A DNA stretch of 54,460 nucleotides from Kiritimatiellia bacterium (GTDB taxonomy: Bacteria > Verrucomicrobiota > Kiritimatiellia > RFP12 > UBA1067): contig JAFXXW010000029.1 in NCBI GenBank assembly GCA_017542055.1, positions 1 through 54,460 on the forward strand, written 5' to 3'. Numbering within the stretch: the first letter of the stretch is position 1; every line of letters begins with the position of its first letter. This document shows, piece after piece, positions 17,453-24,830 of the stretch. Below the pieces are notes generated by a model. The model did not search any database. It had not been told where the DNA came from and saw nothing but the letters and a program-made list of their open reading frames with translations. Position numbers and translations under genes: made by a program.

Positions 17453-18493
17453 TCAGGGAGTTTGATTTTTATAGCCGGTGGGTTCAATCTCTGCGCCAGG
17501 CTCGATCGGCGGATTGTCACCGTTGTTGTTCGAGGGCATCCACGGCGCGTCTTCGCCATCGATTTTGAAGTCGGGGGTAACCGGCTTGCTCTCATCGACC
17601 GTATCCATCGTGGACATTGGATCGTTGAACTGCGCCATGATGCGCTCGGTGAAGTCGCTCGAAGCCATAAATCCGCCCTCGCCCACCGTTTCCAGCGTGA
17701 TATCGGAAAGCATCGCGTCCAAGGTCTGCGGACCAACGAGCTTCACCGGGGCCAGAACTTCGGACTTTTCCTCGTAGGCCACGTCGGTCACGATTCCCTC
17801 CACGCCCAAGAGCGGATCGTACGACTGGACCTGGTTGTTGGAGCCAAGCGCCGCCGGAATCCATTCGTTGCGCGCCGCCAGCTGATCGGCCGGTTTGAAG
17901 TCCGCCGTGAGTTCGGTGGCAAGTTCGTTCGCGCTCGGCGAACCGTTGGACGCCTTGACCATCATCAACACCGCAAACGTAGTCCGGACCGCCGCGTCAG
18001 GGCTGTCGCCGGTGCGGGCCTGCACCTTGTCCACGATCGCCTTCGACACGTCGGTGAACTGCTGATCGGTGAAGGTGGCCGAAGAATCCGTTGCGCGATT
18101 CAAAATCGTCTCGCCGAAGTTCTCGTTGATCGCCGTCAGCGATTCCGGCGGAACGGTGGCAAACACTTCCGCCACCATGTTGGAGATATTGCCCGGCGCC
18201 GCATTCTGCACCGCCGCGCGGTTGACGCTCAAAAAGAGCTCGGTCTTTTCTTCGTAGGAGAATCCCTGCAACTTGCTGATGGCCGTATTGACGTCCGAAA
18301 GGAACGTGGTCTGGTCTTCCGTGGCCAGCTGTTGCATGATATCGCCCATCTTGTTGGGATCGGCGATCACGTCAGGAATCTTCTCCCGCGCCGCCTCAAT
18401 CGAAATGGTCGCTTTCCTCTCCTTGGTCTGCGCCATCGCCACCGTCGCCATGACTGCGATCGCTGCCACCATCAAGAACTTCAATGTTTTCAT
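17453..18493 (-). CDS. Secreted acidic protein of unknown function in the exopolysaccharide operon
   Basis: A 346-residue protein with a signal peptide (MKTLKFLMVAAIAVMATVAMA, then QTKERK). The mature part is acidic, predicted mostly helical, with several short FTERI- or LSDVNTAIS-like helices, and ends in a Pro/Asn/Glu-rich tail (about residues 300-346). No family was recognised and there is no lipobox or membrane anchor. It sits between the Wza-like lipoprotein and the beta-barrel genes, with gaps of 27 and 37 bases, and has its own AAGGA ribosome site 8 bases before the ATG. A periplasmic accessory of the export machine is a reasonable guess only. Confidence 0.7.
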   Translation of the reverse strand: MKTLKFLMVAAIAVMATVAMAQTKERKATISIEAAREKIPDVIADPNKMGDIMQQLATEDQTTFLSDVNTAISKLQGFSYEEKTELFLSVNRAAVQNAAPGNISNMVAEVFATVPPESLTAINENFGETILNRATDSSATFTDQQFTDVSKAIVDKVQARTGDSPDAAVRTTFAVLMMVKASNGSPSANELATELTADFKPADQLAARNEWIPAALGSNNQVQSYDPLLGVEGIVTDVAYEEKSEVLAPVKLVGPQTLDAMLSDITLETVGEGGFMASSDFTERIMAQFNDPMSTMDTVDESKPVTPDFKIDGEDAPWMPSNNNGDNPPIEPGAEIEPTGYKNQTP

Positions 18494-18520
18494 GTTTCGA
18501 TTCCTTATTGAAATAGTCTT

Positions 18521-19204
18521 TTAGTACCAAGTCTCCGGCACGTACACCACGTCGCCCGCCTTGAGCGTGATATCGCGATCGAACCGGCCGTCCTCGCCGA
18601 TTTCCCGCAAATCCACCTTGATGCGGCTCTGCCGCCCTTCCTTGTCGCACCGGGTCACCACGATGCGCGTCTTGTCGGCAAACGGCTTGAGCCCGCCCGC
18701 CAGCTGCAACACCTTGGTGATAGTAAGATCCATCGTAGGCGGCATGTTAACCGGTCCCTGCACGCCAACCTCGCCCATGACCGTCACCGTTCCCCACGGA
18801 CTCACGCCTTTGGGATCGTAACTGCCGAAGCTCACCAGAATCTGCGGCTGCCTTATGTAAACCGAATAAGCCTTGACCAGTTTCTGTTTGAGCGCATCGA
18901 GCGTCAATCCGTCGCACGCGATGGGATCCTGTATAAGATAAGGAATAGTGATTTCGCCGTTTTGGTCCACGAGCAACACGAACTCCTTCGGCTGCGTGGA
19001 AGCGGTGCCGACGGTTATCGCCAGCGTCATACCCGGACCGATGCGCGGACCGTCCCAATACTTGGCCACGGCCGAAGCGTCGATCTGTTCGAAATCGTCG
19101 TCGAACCACGACTTGATGTCATGGTACACGGCGGCACAACCGCTGGTGTATACAACCAGCGCCGAGAGCAGAGCCAAGCCTGCAAACTGGAATAATCTAT
19201 GCAT
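18521..19204 (-). CDS. Wza-like polysaccharide export lipoprotein (short form)
   Basis: A 227-residue protein with a lipoprotein signal peptide and lipobox TSGC (Cys23). The poly-export domain starts at IGPGMTLAITVG, followed by DQNGEITIPYL and a single SLBB-like region (VTVMGEVGVQGPV, then LAGGLKPFAD). It lacks the additional SLBB repeats and the C-terminal alpha-barrel helix of E. coli Wza (379 residues), so an outer partner such as the beta-barrel encoded at 16177-17415 is expected. First gene of the 12-gene operon; its -10 ends 9 bases before the ATG, so the mRNA is probably leaderless. Confidence 0.88.
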   Translation of the reverse strand: MHRLFQFAGLALLSALVVYTSGCAAVYHDIKSWFDDDFEQIDASAVAKYWDGPRIGPGMTLAITVGTASTQPKEFVLLVDQNGEITIPYLIQDPIACDGLTLDALKQKLVKAYSVYIRQPQILVSFGSYDPKGVSPWGTVTVMGEVGVQGPVNMPPTMDLTITKVLQLAGGLKPFADKTRIVVTRCDKEGRQSRIKVDLREIGEDGRFDRDITLKAGDVVYVPETWY

Positions 19205-19213
19205 TCACCTACT

Positions 19214-19243
19214 ATTATATCATAAATCGGACTTAAAAGTCAA
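19214..19243 (-). promoter_or_regulatory. Promoter of the 12-gene exopolysaccharide operon, overlapping the tsaE 3' end
   Basis: TTGACT (19238-19243), 18-base spacer ending ATTTATGA, TATAAT (19214-19219), minus strand. The -35 overlaps the last codons of tsaE (GIDF-stop). Predicted start about 19205-19207, next to the ATG at 19204. Confidence 0.8.
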
Positions 19244-19646
19244 TACCAATTTTTCGTTCTTCGGAATTTTCTTTTCCCTGCCGGAAACGGACATGGATTG
19301 CGTTTTCCGGGATAAGCCGTCCAGCCCGCTCCGGCCACTCAACCGCCAAAATGGCCCCCTGTGCGAGAAAATCCTCCCATCCCAGGTCGATCACATCCGC
19401 CTCCGAGTTGAGCCGGTAGAGGTCCATGTGCACCAATTTTCCGTGTTCCTGCACGATGCAGAACGTGGGCGACGTGACTCTTCCCGGCGCTCCCAGCGCC
19501 TTGGCGAGGCCCTGCACGAACGTTGTCTTGCCCGCGCCCAGATCGCCCTCGAGACACACCACGCTACCGGGTTTGAGCATGGTCGCCAGCTCCTTCGCCA
19601 GCGCCCATGTCTCCTCTACGCTCTTTACCTCTACCTCGCGCGTCAC
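19233..19646 (-). CDS. tsaE: tRNA threonylcarbamoyladenosine synthesis ATPase TsaE
   Basis: A 137-residue P-loop protein. Walker A GDLGAGKTT covers about residues 34-42, followed by VTSPTF (the conserved switch region) and HMDLYRL, all diagnostic of TsaE. It powers turnover of the TsaB-TsaD-TsaE complex that forms t6A at position 37 of ANN-decoding tRNAs. The start codon is GTG at 19646, overlapping the upstream dehydrogenase stop by GTGA; homology begins immediately after it. tsaC for the same pathway lies at 37744-38250; tsaB and tsaD are not in the window. Confidence 0.93.
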   Translation of the reverse strand: MTREVEVKSVEETWALAKELATMLKPGSVVCLEGDLGAGKTTFVQGLAKALGAPGRVTSPTFCIVQEHGKLVHMDLYRLNSEADVIDLGWEDFLAQGAILAVEWPERAGRLIPENAIHVRFRQGKENSEERKIGIDF

Positions 19647-20527
19647 TTGAGGAGTTCCTCCGCCGCCAGTTCCCGGAAACAATCCTTCACATATTCCGGA
19701 TAGAACGCCGAAGTGTGCGACATTATGGTGAGGTTGGGCACGTCGCCGCCGACGAGCGTGTCGCCCGCTTGCGGAGGCTCGCGCCCGATTACGTCCAAAA
19801 TGGCCCCTGCCACCTTGCCGGACTGTAGCGCCTCCTTGAGCGCCGCCTCGTCCATGCAATTTCCCCGTCCCACGTTCACGATCACACACCGCTCCGGCAA
19901 TGCCGCAATGACATCGGCGTCCACCAACCGGTCGGTGCCGGTATCCGACGGGAGCACGCACACCAGCCAGTCGGCATCGGACACCTCGGTCCGCAAGGTT
20001 TCGAAGTTGCTGCGTCCGATGCCGAAAACTCTGACCCCCAGCTTCCCGAGGAGGTTCCCGACGGCCTTGCCGATTTTGCCATACCCCAAGATGACCGCTT
20101 TGGTGCCTTGGAGCCGATAGCATTTATCGCCCAGTTCCGAACGCTCCCATACCTTTTTGCCGGGCCGTCTCAACACCCCGCGACACCAGGCGAGCATATA
20201 CCCCAGCACGCTCTCGGCGATAGCCGCGCCATGGAATCCGCCAAAATGGATTTTCACCCCCTCCGGACCTTCCAACGGCAACAATTCTCTCCCGGCCGAA
20301 GGCGTGGCCAGCACCCGGAGCTGTTGGGCGAGCGCAAACCATTCGGGGCGGAAGTGCCACACTATAGCATGTGTGGCATCCGGAAGCTCGCGCAGAAATT
20401 CCGCGTCGTCTCTAGCGCGAACCACCCGGCTGTCCGGCGGCACGAGCCCCCTTAATGCCGCAAGTGCCTCCGCGTCGACGCGAAAGCACTGTATGGGCCA
20501 TTCGAGATATACTACGTATTTATTCAT
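19643..20527 (-). CDS. D-isomer-specific 2-hydroxyacid dehydrogenase (NAD-dependent)
   Basis: A 294-residue enzyme. The nucleotide-binding domain carries VILGYGKIGKAVG, and the catalytic residues are visible as Arg in NVGRGNCMDE, Glu in GREPPQAGD and His in MSHTSAFYPE. The family includes phosphoglycerate, glyoxylate/hydroxypyruvate and lactate dehydrogenases; there is no ACT domain, so it is not a long-type SerA. The substrate cannot be assigned. It overlaps the acyl ligase gene by 8 bases and the tsaE start by GTGA. Confidence 0.85.
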   Translation of the reverse strand: MNKYVVYLEWPIQCFRVDAEALAALRGLVPPDSRVVRARDDAEFLRELPDATHAIVWHFRPEWFALAQQLRVLATPSAGRELLPLEGPEGVKIHFGGFHGAAIAESVLGYMLAWCRGVLRRPGKKVWERSELGDKCYRLQGTKAVILGYGKIGKAVGNLLGKLGVRVFGIGRSNFETLRTEVSDADWLVCVLPSDTGTDRLVDADVIAALPERCVIVNVGRGNCMDEAALKEALQSGKVAGAILDVIGREPPQAGDTLVGGDVPNLTIMSHTSAFYPEYVKDCFRELAAEELLK

Positions 20528-22199
20528 CGAGCTTGCCTTTGTACACCACGCGGCGCACCTTGCCCACCGAAGTGCGCTCCAGCGGCACGGGGCTTACCAC
20601 CACTTTGCGCACCCGCTTGTAGTCGGCCAGTTCCGCCGACTTGTCCTGCACGCGCTTCTGCATGATCTTATCGAGTTCCGCACCTTCCGGCATGGTGCCC
20701 AGCTCCGCCTTGAGCGCATCCTCGCCGGGATAGACGATGGCTCCCACGTACTCGCCCGGCACTCCGCTCTTGGTGTACCCCACCACGATCACGTCCTGCA
20801 CGCACGGATCCTTGACAATGGCGTTCTCCACCTCTTCGGGATAGATATTCTTGCCCTCGCGATTGACGATCAGCGCCTTCTTGCGGCCCCGGATGTAGAT
20901 ATCGCCTTCCTCGTCGATGAAGGCCAAGTCGCCCGTCATCAGCCATTCGCCATCAAACGTCTCCCGGGTGGCCTTGTCGTTGCGGAAATAACCCTTCATC
21001 ACGTTAGGCCCCTTGACCTGCAACTCTCCCACGCCGCTCTCGTTCTTGTCCGCGAGGCGAATCTCCAGCCCGGCGCAAGGTTTGCCGATCGTACCCACCT
21101 TGCGCGACATATACGTGGTGACCGACACCACCGGCGCGCATTCGGTAAGTCCATAACCTTCGAAGAACGCCACGTGCAACCGCCGGAACATTTCGATGAC
21201 ATGCTTGGGGCACTGCGCGCCTCCGGTGATCATGACCCGCAACTTGCCGCCCAGTTTCATTTTCACCATGTGCATCACCGGGCCGCGTATGCCCAATGCG
21301 AGCAACGTCCTCGCCAACTTGCTCTTCTTGAGCGCTTCGTCGATCTTGTCGTAGAGCTTTTCGCACAATAGCGGCACCGACAGGAAAATGGTGGGATGCA
21401 GCTCCTTGACGTCACGCCCCACCGTCCGCAACGATTCGCAGAAGTACATCGGGCAACCGACCAGCAACGACAGGCAGAAATTGGTGGTGAAGCTGAACGC
21501 GTGGAAGAGCGGCAGCACCACGAACAGCGAGTCCTTGGCGCAAATGAAGTTGCGCCCCTCGGGGGTGCCGCGCGTAAACACGTCCAAGGCGCCCAGGATG
21601 TCGGTGTAGAAATTGTTGTGGGTGAGCATGGCCCCCTTGGGCTTGCCCGTCGTGCCGCTAGTATAGATGATGGAAGCGATGTCGTCGTCCTTGGCACGGT
21701 TGCTTTGATACCACTCGCCGCCGCCAGAGACCCGGAGATCCTCGAAATCGTACACTTCGGCCCGGCCGATCTTCTGCCCGGTCTTGATGGCGCCGTCGGT
21801 AATCACAATCGCCCGGAGCTTGGGCAGTTTGGGCGCGATATTGATCATCATTTTGATGTGCGCCCTGTCCGTCGTCACCACCACCGCCTCAGCGTTTTCG
21901 AGGATGTACTGGGTTTCGTCGTCGCGCAGCTTGGGATCCATCGGCACCACGCTAACGCCAGCGCCCGCCTGCGCCAGATAGCATTCCGTCCACATGGGAC
22001 TGTTGCCGAGAATTATCGCCGTATTTTCCTTGCCCGGCCTGACCTTGAGCAAAGTTCCGTAGCCCTCCGCCAAATCGCGCACGCGCGCCAGATACTCTTT
22101 CCAGGTGCGCGTCTTCCAAACCTTGTCCTCGCTCCACTTGAGCGCAATGCCGTCGCCATTCTCCGCGGCGTTCTTCTCCAGCAGGTCTCGTAGTGTCAT
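20520..22199 (-). CDS. AMP-dependent acyl-CoA/ACP synthetase (long-chain fatty acid ligase type)
   Basis: A 559-residue adenylate-forming enzyme. The P-loop motif is YTSGTTGKPKGAMLTHNN; EGYGLTECAP gives the A5 motif, WLMTGDLAFIDEEGD the A7 motif, RGRKKALIVNREGKNIYPEE the A8 hinge, and SVGKVRR contains the catalytic lysine region. It activates a fatty or related carboxylic acid to acyl-AMP and then a thioester. The ATG at 22199 is preceded by AAGGAA at a good distance and follows a leader of about 28 nt; a longer in-frame start (22310) would run through the promoter and is rejected. First gene of a three-gene unit. Confidence 0.88.
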   Translation of the reverse strand: MTLRDLLEKNAAENGDGIALKWSEDKVWKTRTWKEYLARVRDLAEGYGTLLKVRPGKENTAIILGNSPMWTECYLAQAGAGVSVVPMDPKLRDDETQYILENAEAVVVTTDRAHIKMMINIAPKLPKLRAIVITDGAIKTGQKIGRAEVYDFEDLRVSGGGEWYQSNRAKDDDIASIIYTSGTTGKPKGAMLTHNNFYTDILGALDVFTRGTPEGRNFICAKDSLFVVLPLFHAFSFTTNFCLSLLVGCPMYFCESLRTVGRDVKELHPTIFLSVPLLCEKLYDKIDEALKKSKLARTLLALGIRGPVMHMVKMKLGGKLRVMITGGAQCPKHVIEMFRRLHVAFFEGYGLTECAPVVSVTTYMSRKVGTIGKPCAGLEIRLADKNESGVGELQVKGPNVMKGYFRNDKATRETFDGEWLMTGDLAFIDEEGDIYIRGRKKALIVNREGKNIYPEEVENAIVKDPCVQDVIVVGYTKSGVPGEYVGAIVYPGEDALKAELGTMPEGAELDKIMQKRVQDKSAELADYKRVRKVVVSPVPLERTSVGKVRRVVYKGKLDE

Positions 22200-22234
22200 A
22201 AAGAAGTTCCTTGTTTTCGGATGATTGGCATATA

Positions 22235-22263
22235 TTATATCATATTCCCAGCCAAAATGCAAG
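22235..22263 (-). promoter_or_regulatory. Promoter of the acyl ligase / dehydrogenase / tsaE unit
   Basis: TTGCAT (22258-22263), 17-base spacer ending GGAATATGA, TATAAT (22235-22240), minus strand. It lies in the 77-base gap between the acyl ligase and acyltransferase genes. Confidence 0.8.
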
Positions 22264-22276
22264 CAAAATCTCGCAC

Positions 22277-23098
22277 TCAAGTATCGAAGAAATCGTAGAA
22301 CTGGAACCACTGGTAAGGGTAGCGCCTCACTTCCGACTCCAGAAAGCGAACGTAATCGTCCAGCAAATCTCCGCCGAGGCGCTTGACGTGCACCTCGTAG
22401 GCGTTAAACCCGGTCTTGACGCAGGTTGTCGCGTACACCGGGGCCTCCATCAACCGGGCAAAAACGAACACCCCCTTGGGGAACGAGCACGTGCGCCCCA
22501 GGAAATCATGCTTCAGCGCCGCCGAGCCTCCCGCCGACAAGCGGTCCCCCGCCATCAGCACCAGATCGCCCCTGGCGATCGCCTCTTTCATCTCCACCGC
22601 CGTTTCCACCCCTATGTCCTCCACCGCATGCAGGGTGAAGCGATTGCCCAGATGTCGAAGGAAAAGGCCGGTGAATACGGCATCGTGCGAAAGTTGCTGG
22701 AAGGCGTGGACATGCGGCACCTTGACGCCTTTGCGCGCCAAGGCCGGTAGCACCTCGATGGTGCCCAAGTGGGTGCTGACGAGAAATGCACCCTTGTCCC
22801 AGCCGGCATCCCCCTTTACCTCCATGCGCGGAGGATTCTTGGCAAGCGTGCAGACATCGGTCTTGTCCATCATCTGTTGGGCAAATCCCAGCAAATGGCG
22901 GAACGGCCTGGGTTGCACCCCTAGAATACGATAGTAGTCGCTTATCGCGGCGCGAGCAGTCCGGCACCAAGGATAGATAAAGGCGAAAACCGGCCACAAG
23001 ACCAATTGGACCGCCCATTTGCCCAGCACCCGGTATACCAGCCACAGGCTGTAGATGCGCCATTTGCCGGCGGACTGCTCACTTTGACGATACCACAT
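22277..23098 (-). CDS. LpxL/HtrB-like acyltransferase (COG4261-type)
   Basis: A 273-residue membrane-associated acyltransferase. After an N-terminal hydrophobic segment (about 20-45) it shows FLVSTHLGTIEVLPALA, where the H-x4-E pattern fits the lysophospholipid acyltransferase active site of LpxL/HtrB relatives, and VLMAGDRLSAGG plus FPKGVFVFARLMEAPVY, the later substrate-binding blocks. In other bacteria this acyltransferase type accompanies MMPL-like exporters, which is the arrangement here: its start overlaps the second exporter gene by 20 bases. The acyl donor and acceptor are unknown. Last gene of the gspE-dnaB-clpC transcript. Confidence 0.78.
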   Translation of the reverse strand: MWYRQSEQSAGKWRIYSLWLVYRVLGKWAVQLVLWPVFAFIYPWCRTARAAISDYYRILGVQPRPFRHLLGFAQQMMDKTDVCTLAKNPPRMEVKGDAGWDKGAFLVSTHLGTIEVLPALARKGVKVPHVHAFQQLSHDAVFTGLFLRHLGNRFTLHAVEDIGVETAVEMKEAIARGDLVLMAGDRLSAGGSAALKHDFLGRTCSFPKGVFVFARLMEAPVYATTCVKTGFNAYEVHVKRLGGDLLDDYVRFLESEVRRYPYQWFQFYDFFDT

Positions 23099-23918
23099 GC
23101 CGGGAATAGAAATAGGCGAAGGAAAGACCCAGCGCGAAGGTTATACCCATCGAGCGGGTCACCTGGAACGAAGTTACCCCCAACATCCCGAGGCCCACGA
23201 GCGAAGTCAGGAAACTGGCGAGAACCGTGCGCGCGGCGTTGCCGGACCGGTGGAAAATGGCATAATCCATCCCTAGCCCGATCACCACGAAGAAAACCAA
23301 GAGCTGGAAGAAATTGACCGGGAATCCCAGATAGCCCAGCACTCCCAAGGTGCTGACGATGGCCATAAACACCGGCACGAGCAGATTCAACGCCCCCAAG
23401 CAAGTCAACCCGCAAAGCAGCACCGCTATCGACGCCGCCAACAACCAGTAGGTTTCCTGGGCGAGCGTATCGAAAATGTCGGTCAGCGCCTGCTGCGGCC
23501 GGAAATCGACGCCGCCGGGCGACAACAAGATGATTTCGTCGTCCACCGGTATGCACATGGAGCCCACCGGGAACGGTATGTTGTCAATCGTTACCGGGTC
23601 GAAACGCGAATAGTCCGGAGAATTCCCGGCGAAACCTGCCGCCAGTTCGAAGTTCTCCCGTTGGCGACGGAGACTTGGCACGATGGAGCTCAATCCCCAT
23701 ACCCCCTTCAATTCCTCGGCCTCCAGCGCCGCTTGCAAATTGGCGGCCCGAGTGAGCGTGAATCCGGCGGCCGACACGCCGGTGGCTTCCGCCATCGCCT
23801 GTTCGCCTTTGAGCATGAGCGGATGCGGGCGATGGAACTCGGAAATGTCGTTGCCCATCCGGACAAAGCAAAGACCCGGCAGGGTTAGCGCAAAAATAAT
23901 CAGCGAGACCGTACGCAT
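23079..23918 (-). CDS. MMPL/RND-type lipid exporter, C-terminal half (separate reading frame)
   Basis: A 279-residue protein with one N-terminal hydrophobic helix, a periplasmic part of about 120 residues and five closely spaced transmembrane helices near the C-terminus (from about residue 150), including VFFVVIGLGMDYAIF, the MMPL/RND helix with a conserved Asp. This is exactly one half of a 12-helix exporter (COG4258 type). The other half is the gene just upstream (23900-24820), which it overlaps by 19 bases in a different frame. Either the exporter is a two-subunit protein or one gene has been split by a frameshift. Confidence 0.75.
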   Translation of the reverse strand: MRTVSLIIFALTLPGLCFVRMGNDISEFHRPHPLMLKGEQAMAEATGVSAAGFTLTRAANLQAALEAEELKGVWGLSSIVPSLRRQRENFELAAGFAGNSPDYSRFDPVTIDNIPFPVGSMCIPVDDEIILLSPGGVDFRPQQALTDIFDTLAQETYWLLAASIAVLLCGLTCLGALNLLVPVFMAIVSTLGVLGYLGFPVNFFQLLVFFVVIGLGMDYAIFHRSGNAARTVLASFLTSLVGLGMLGVTSFQVTRSMGITFALGLSFAYFYSRHVVSSK

Positions 23919-24820
23919 AGATAGATCGTCACCAGCCCGGTTATCGAAAATACCGCCATCTGGTTGAGCACCGCCAAATGGGAGAACATCAGCGGCGCGA
24001 ACGCCAGCACGCTGGATACGAGCGCCTTGAGGAGGTTGCGAGATTTGCCGTGATAACAGTAATCCACCCCTAGCCCGATGAGCGAGGTGCCGAAAACGAA
24101 CGTAAGCACATGGGGCGCGGGATAGACCAGAAACAGCATGATGGTGCCGGCCGCGAATCCGGCCAGGAGCGTCATCAGCACCGGCAAAACAAAACGTAAA
24201 TTGCCGAACAGCCAGAAACCTATCGCCACTACCGCCAGCACGGACACGATCGACAACAGATTGATCTCCCGGAGCGAGGCGCGCTTGGCCAATAGAGTAT
24301 GGAACGGAGCGCCGGAAAGAAACACGTCGTCCCTGGTGCCGGCAAGATCGATAAGCGCCGAAAGTTCCTGCTCGGTCAAATCGGAAGCATAAAGGACGGT
24401 TCCCTTGGCGGAATCGGGCAGTCTGCTTTTCAGATCCACGAGATAGTTGTTGAGGAAGTAATACGGATCTTCCGCCTTGGGGAAAAGACCCATCCCCGTG
24501 TAATCGCGCCTCATCACCGCCCGTTGGATACGGTTGGTGTCGTGGTCGAGCAGCAATTGCCGGTCGCGGGACGACAACAGCCCCGCCCCATGCTCGCGAT
24601 AATAGTCCAACACCGAATCCAACGTAGGCATTTCGTCGAACCTGGCCTTCGCCTTGCAGGCGGCAACCGCTTCCGGCGTAGTGCAAAGCACGCGCGAACG
24701 GCCGGCCAGGTTGCGGTTGATCGCGGAAAAGAACGCATGGTCGCCGCCCATCAGTCCCAACAGATCGGTGGAAACCGTAAAGGCCAGTACGAGCGAACCG
24801 ATTATCGGCGAAAACGCCAT
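23900..24820 (-). CDS. MMPL/RND-type lipid exporter, N-terminal half (separate reading frame)
   Basis: A 306-residue protein: one N-terminal hydrophobic helix, a periplasmic domain of about 160 residues and five transmembrane helices (from about residue 186). SLIGLGVDYCYHGKSRN repeats the conserved Gly-x-x-Asp-Tyr helix also found in the second half, as expected for the internally duplicated RND/MMPL fold. It stops after TM6 at a TGA that falls within the first codons of the next gene. With its partner it would give about 585 residues and 12 helices, a complete but compact exporter. Probably moves an acylated molecule made by the neighbouring acyltransferase. Confidence 0.75.
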   Translation of the reverse strand: MAFSPIIGSLVLAFTVSTDLLGLMGGDHAFFSAINRNLAGRSRVLCTTPEAVAACKAKARFDEMPTLDSVLDYYREHGAGLLSSRDRQLLLDHDTNRIQRAVMRRDYTGMGLFPKAEDPYYFLNNYLVDLKSRLPDSAKGTVLYASDLTEQELSALIDLAGTRDDVFLSGAPFHTLLAKRASLREINLLSIVSVLAVVAIGFWLFGNLRFVLPVLMTLLAGFAAGTIMLFLVYPAPHVLTFVFGTSLIGLGVDYCYHGKSRNLLKALVSSVLAFAPLMFSHLAVLNQMAVFSITGLVTIYLCVRSR

Positions 24821-24830
24821 CTTCCTGCGA

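Noticed and set aside
22200-22310. Longer start for the acyl ligase at 22310
   Set aside because: It would translate the promoter region, and the ribosome site is placed for the ATG at 22199.
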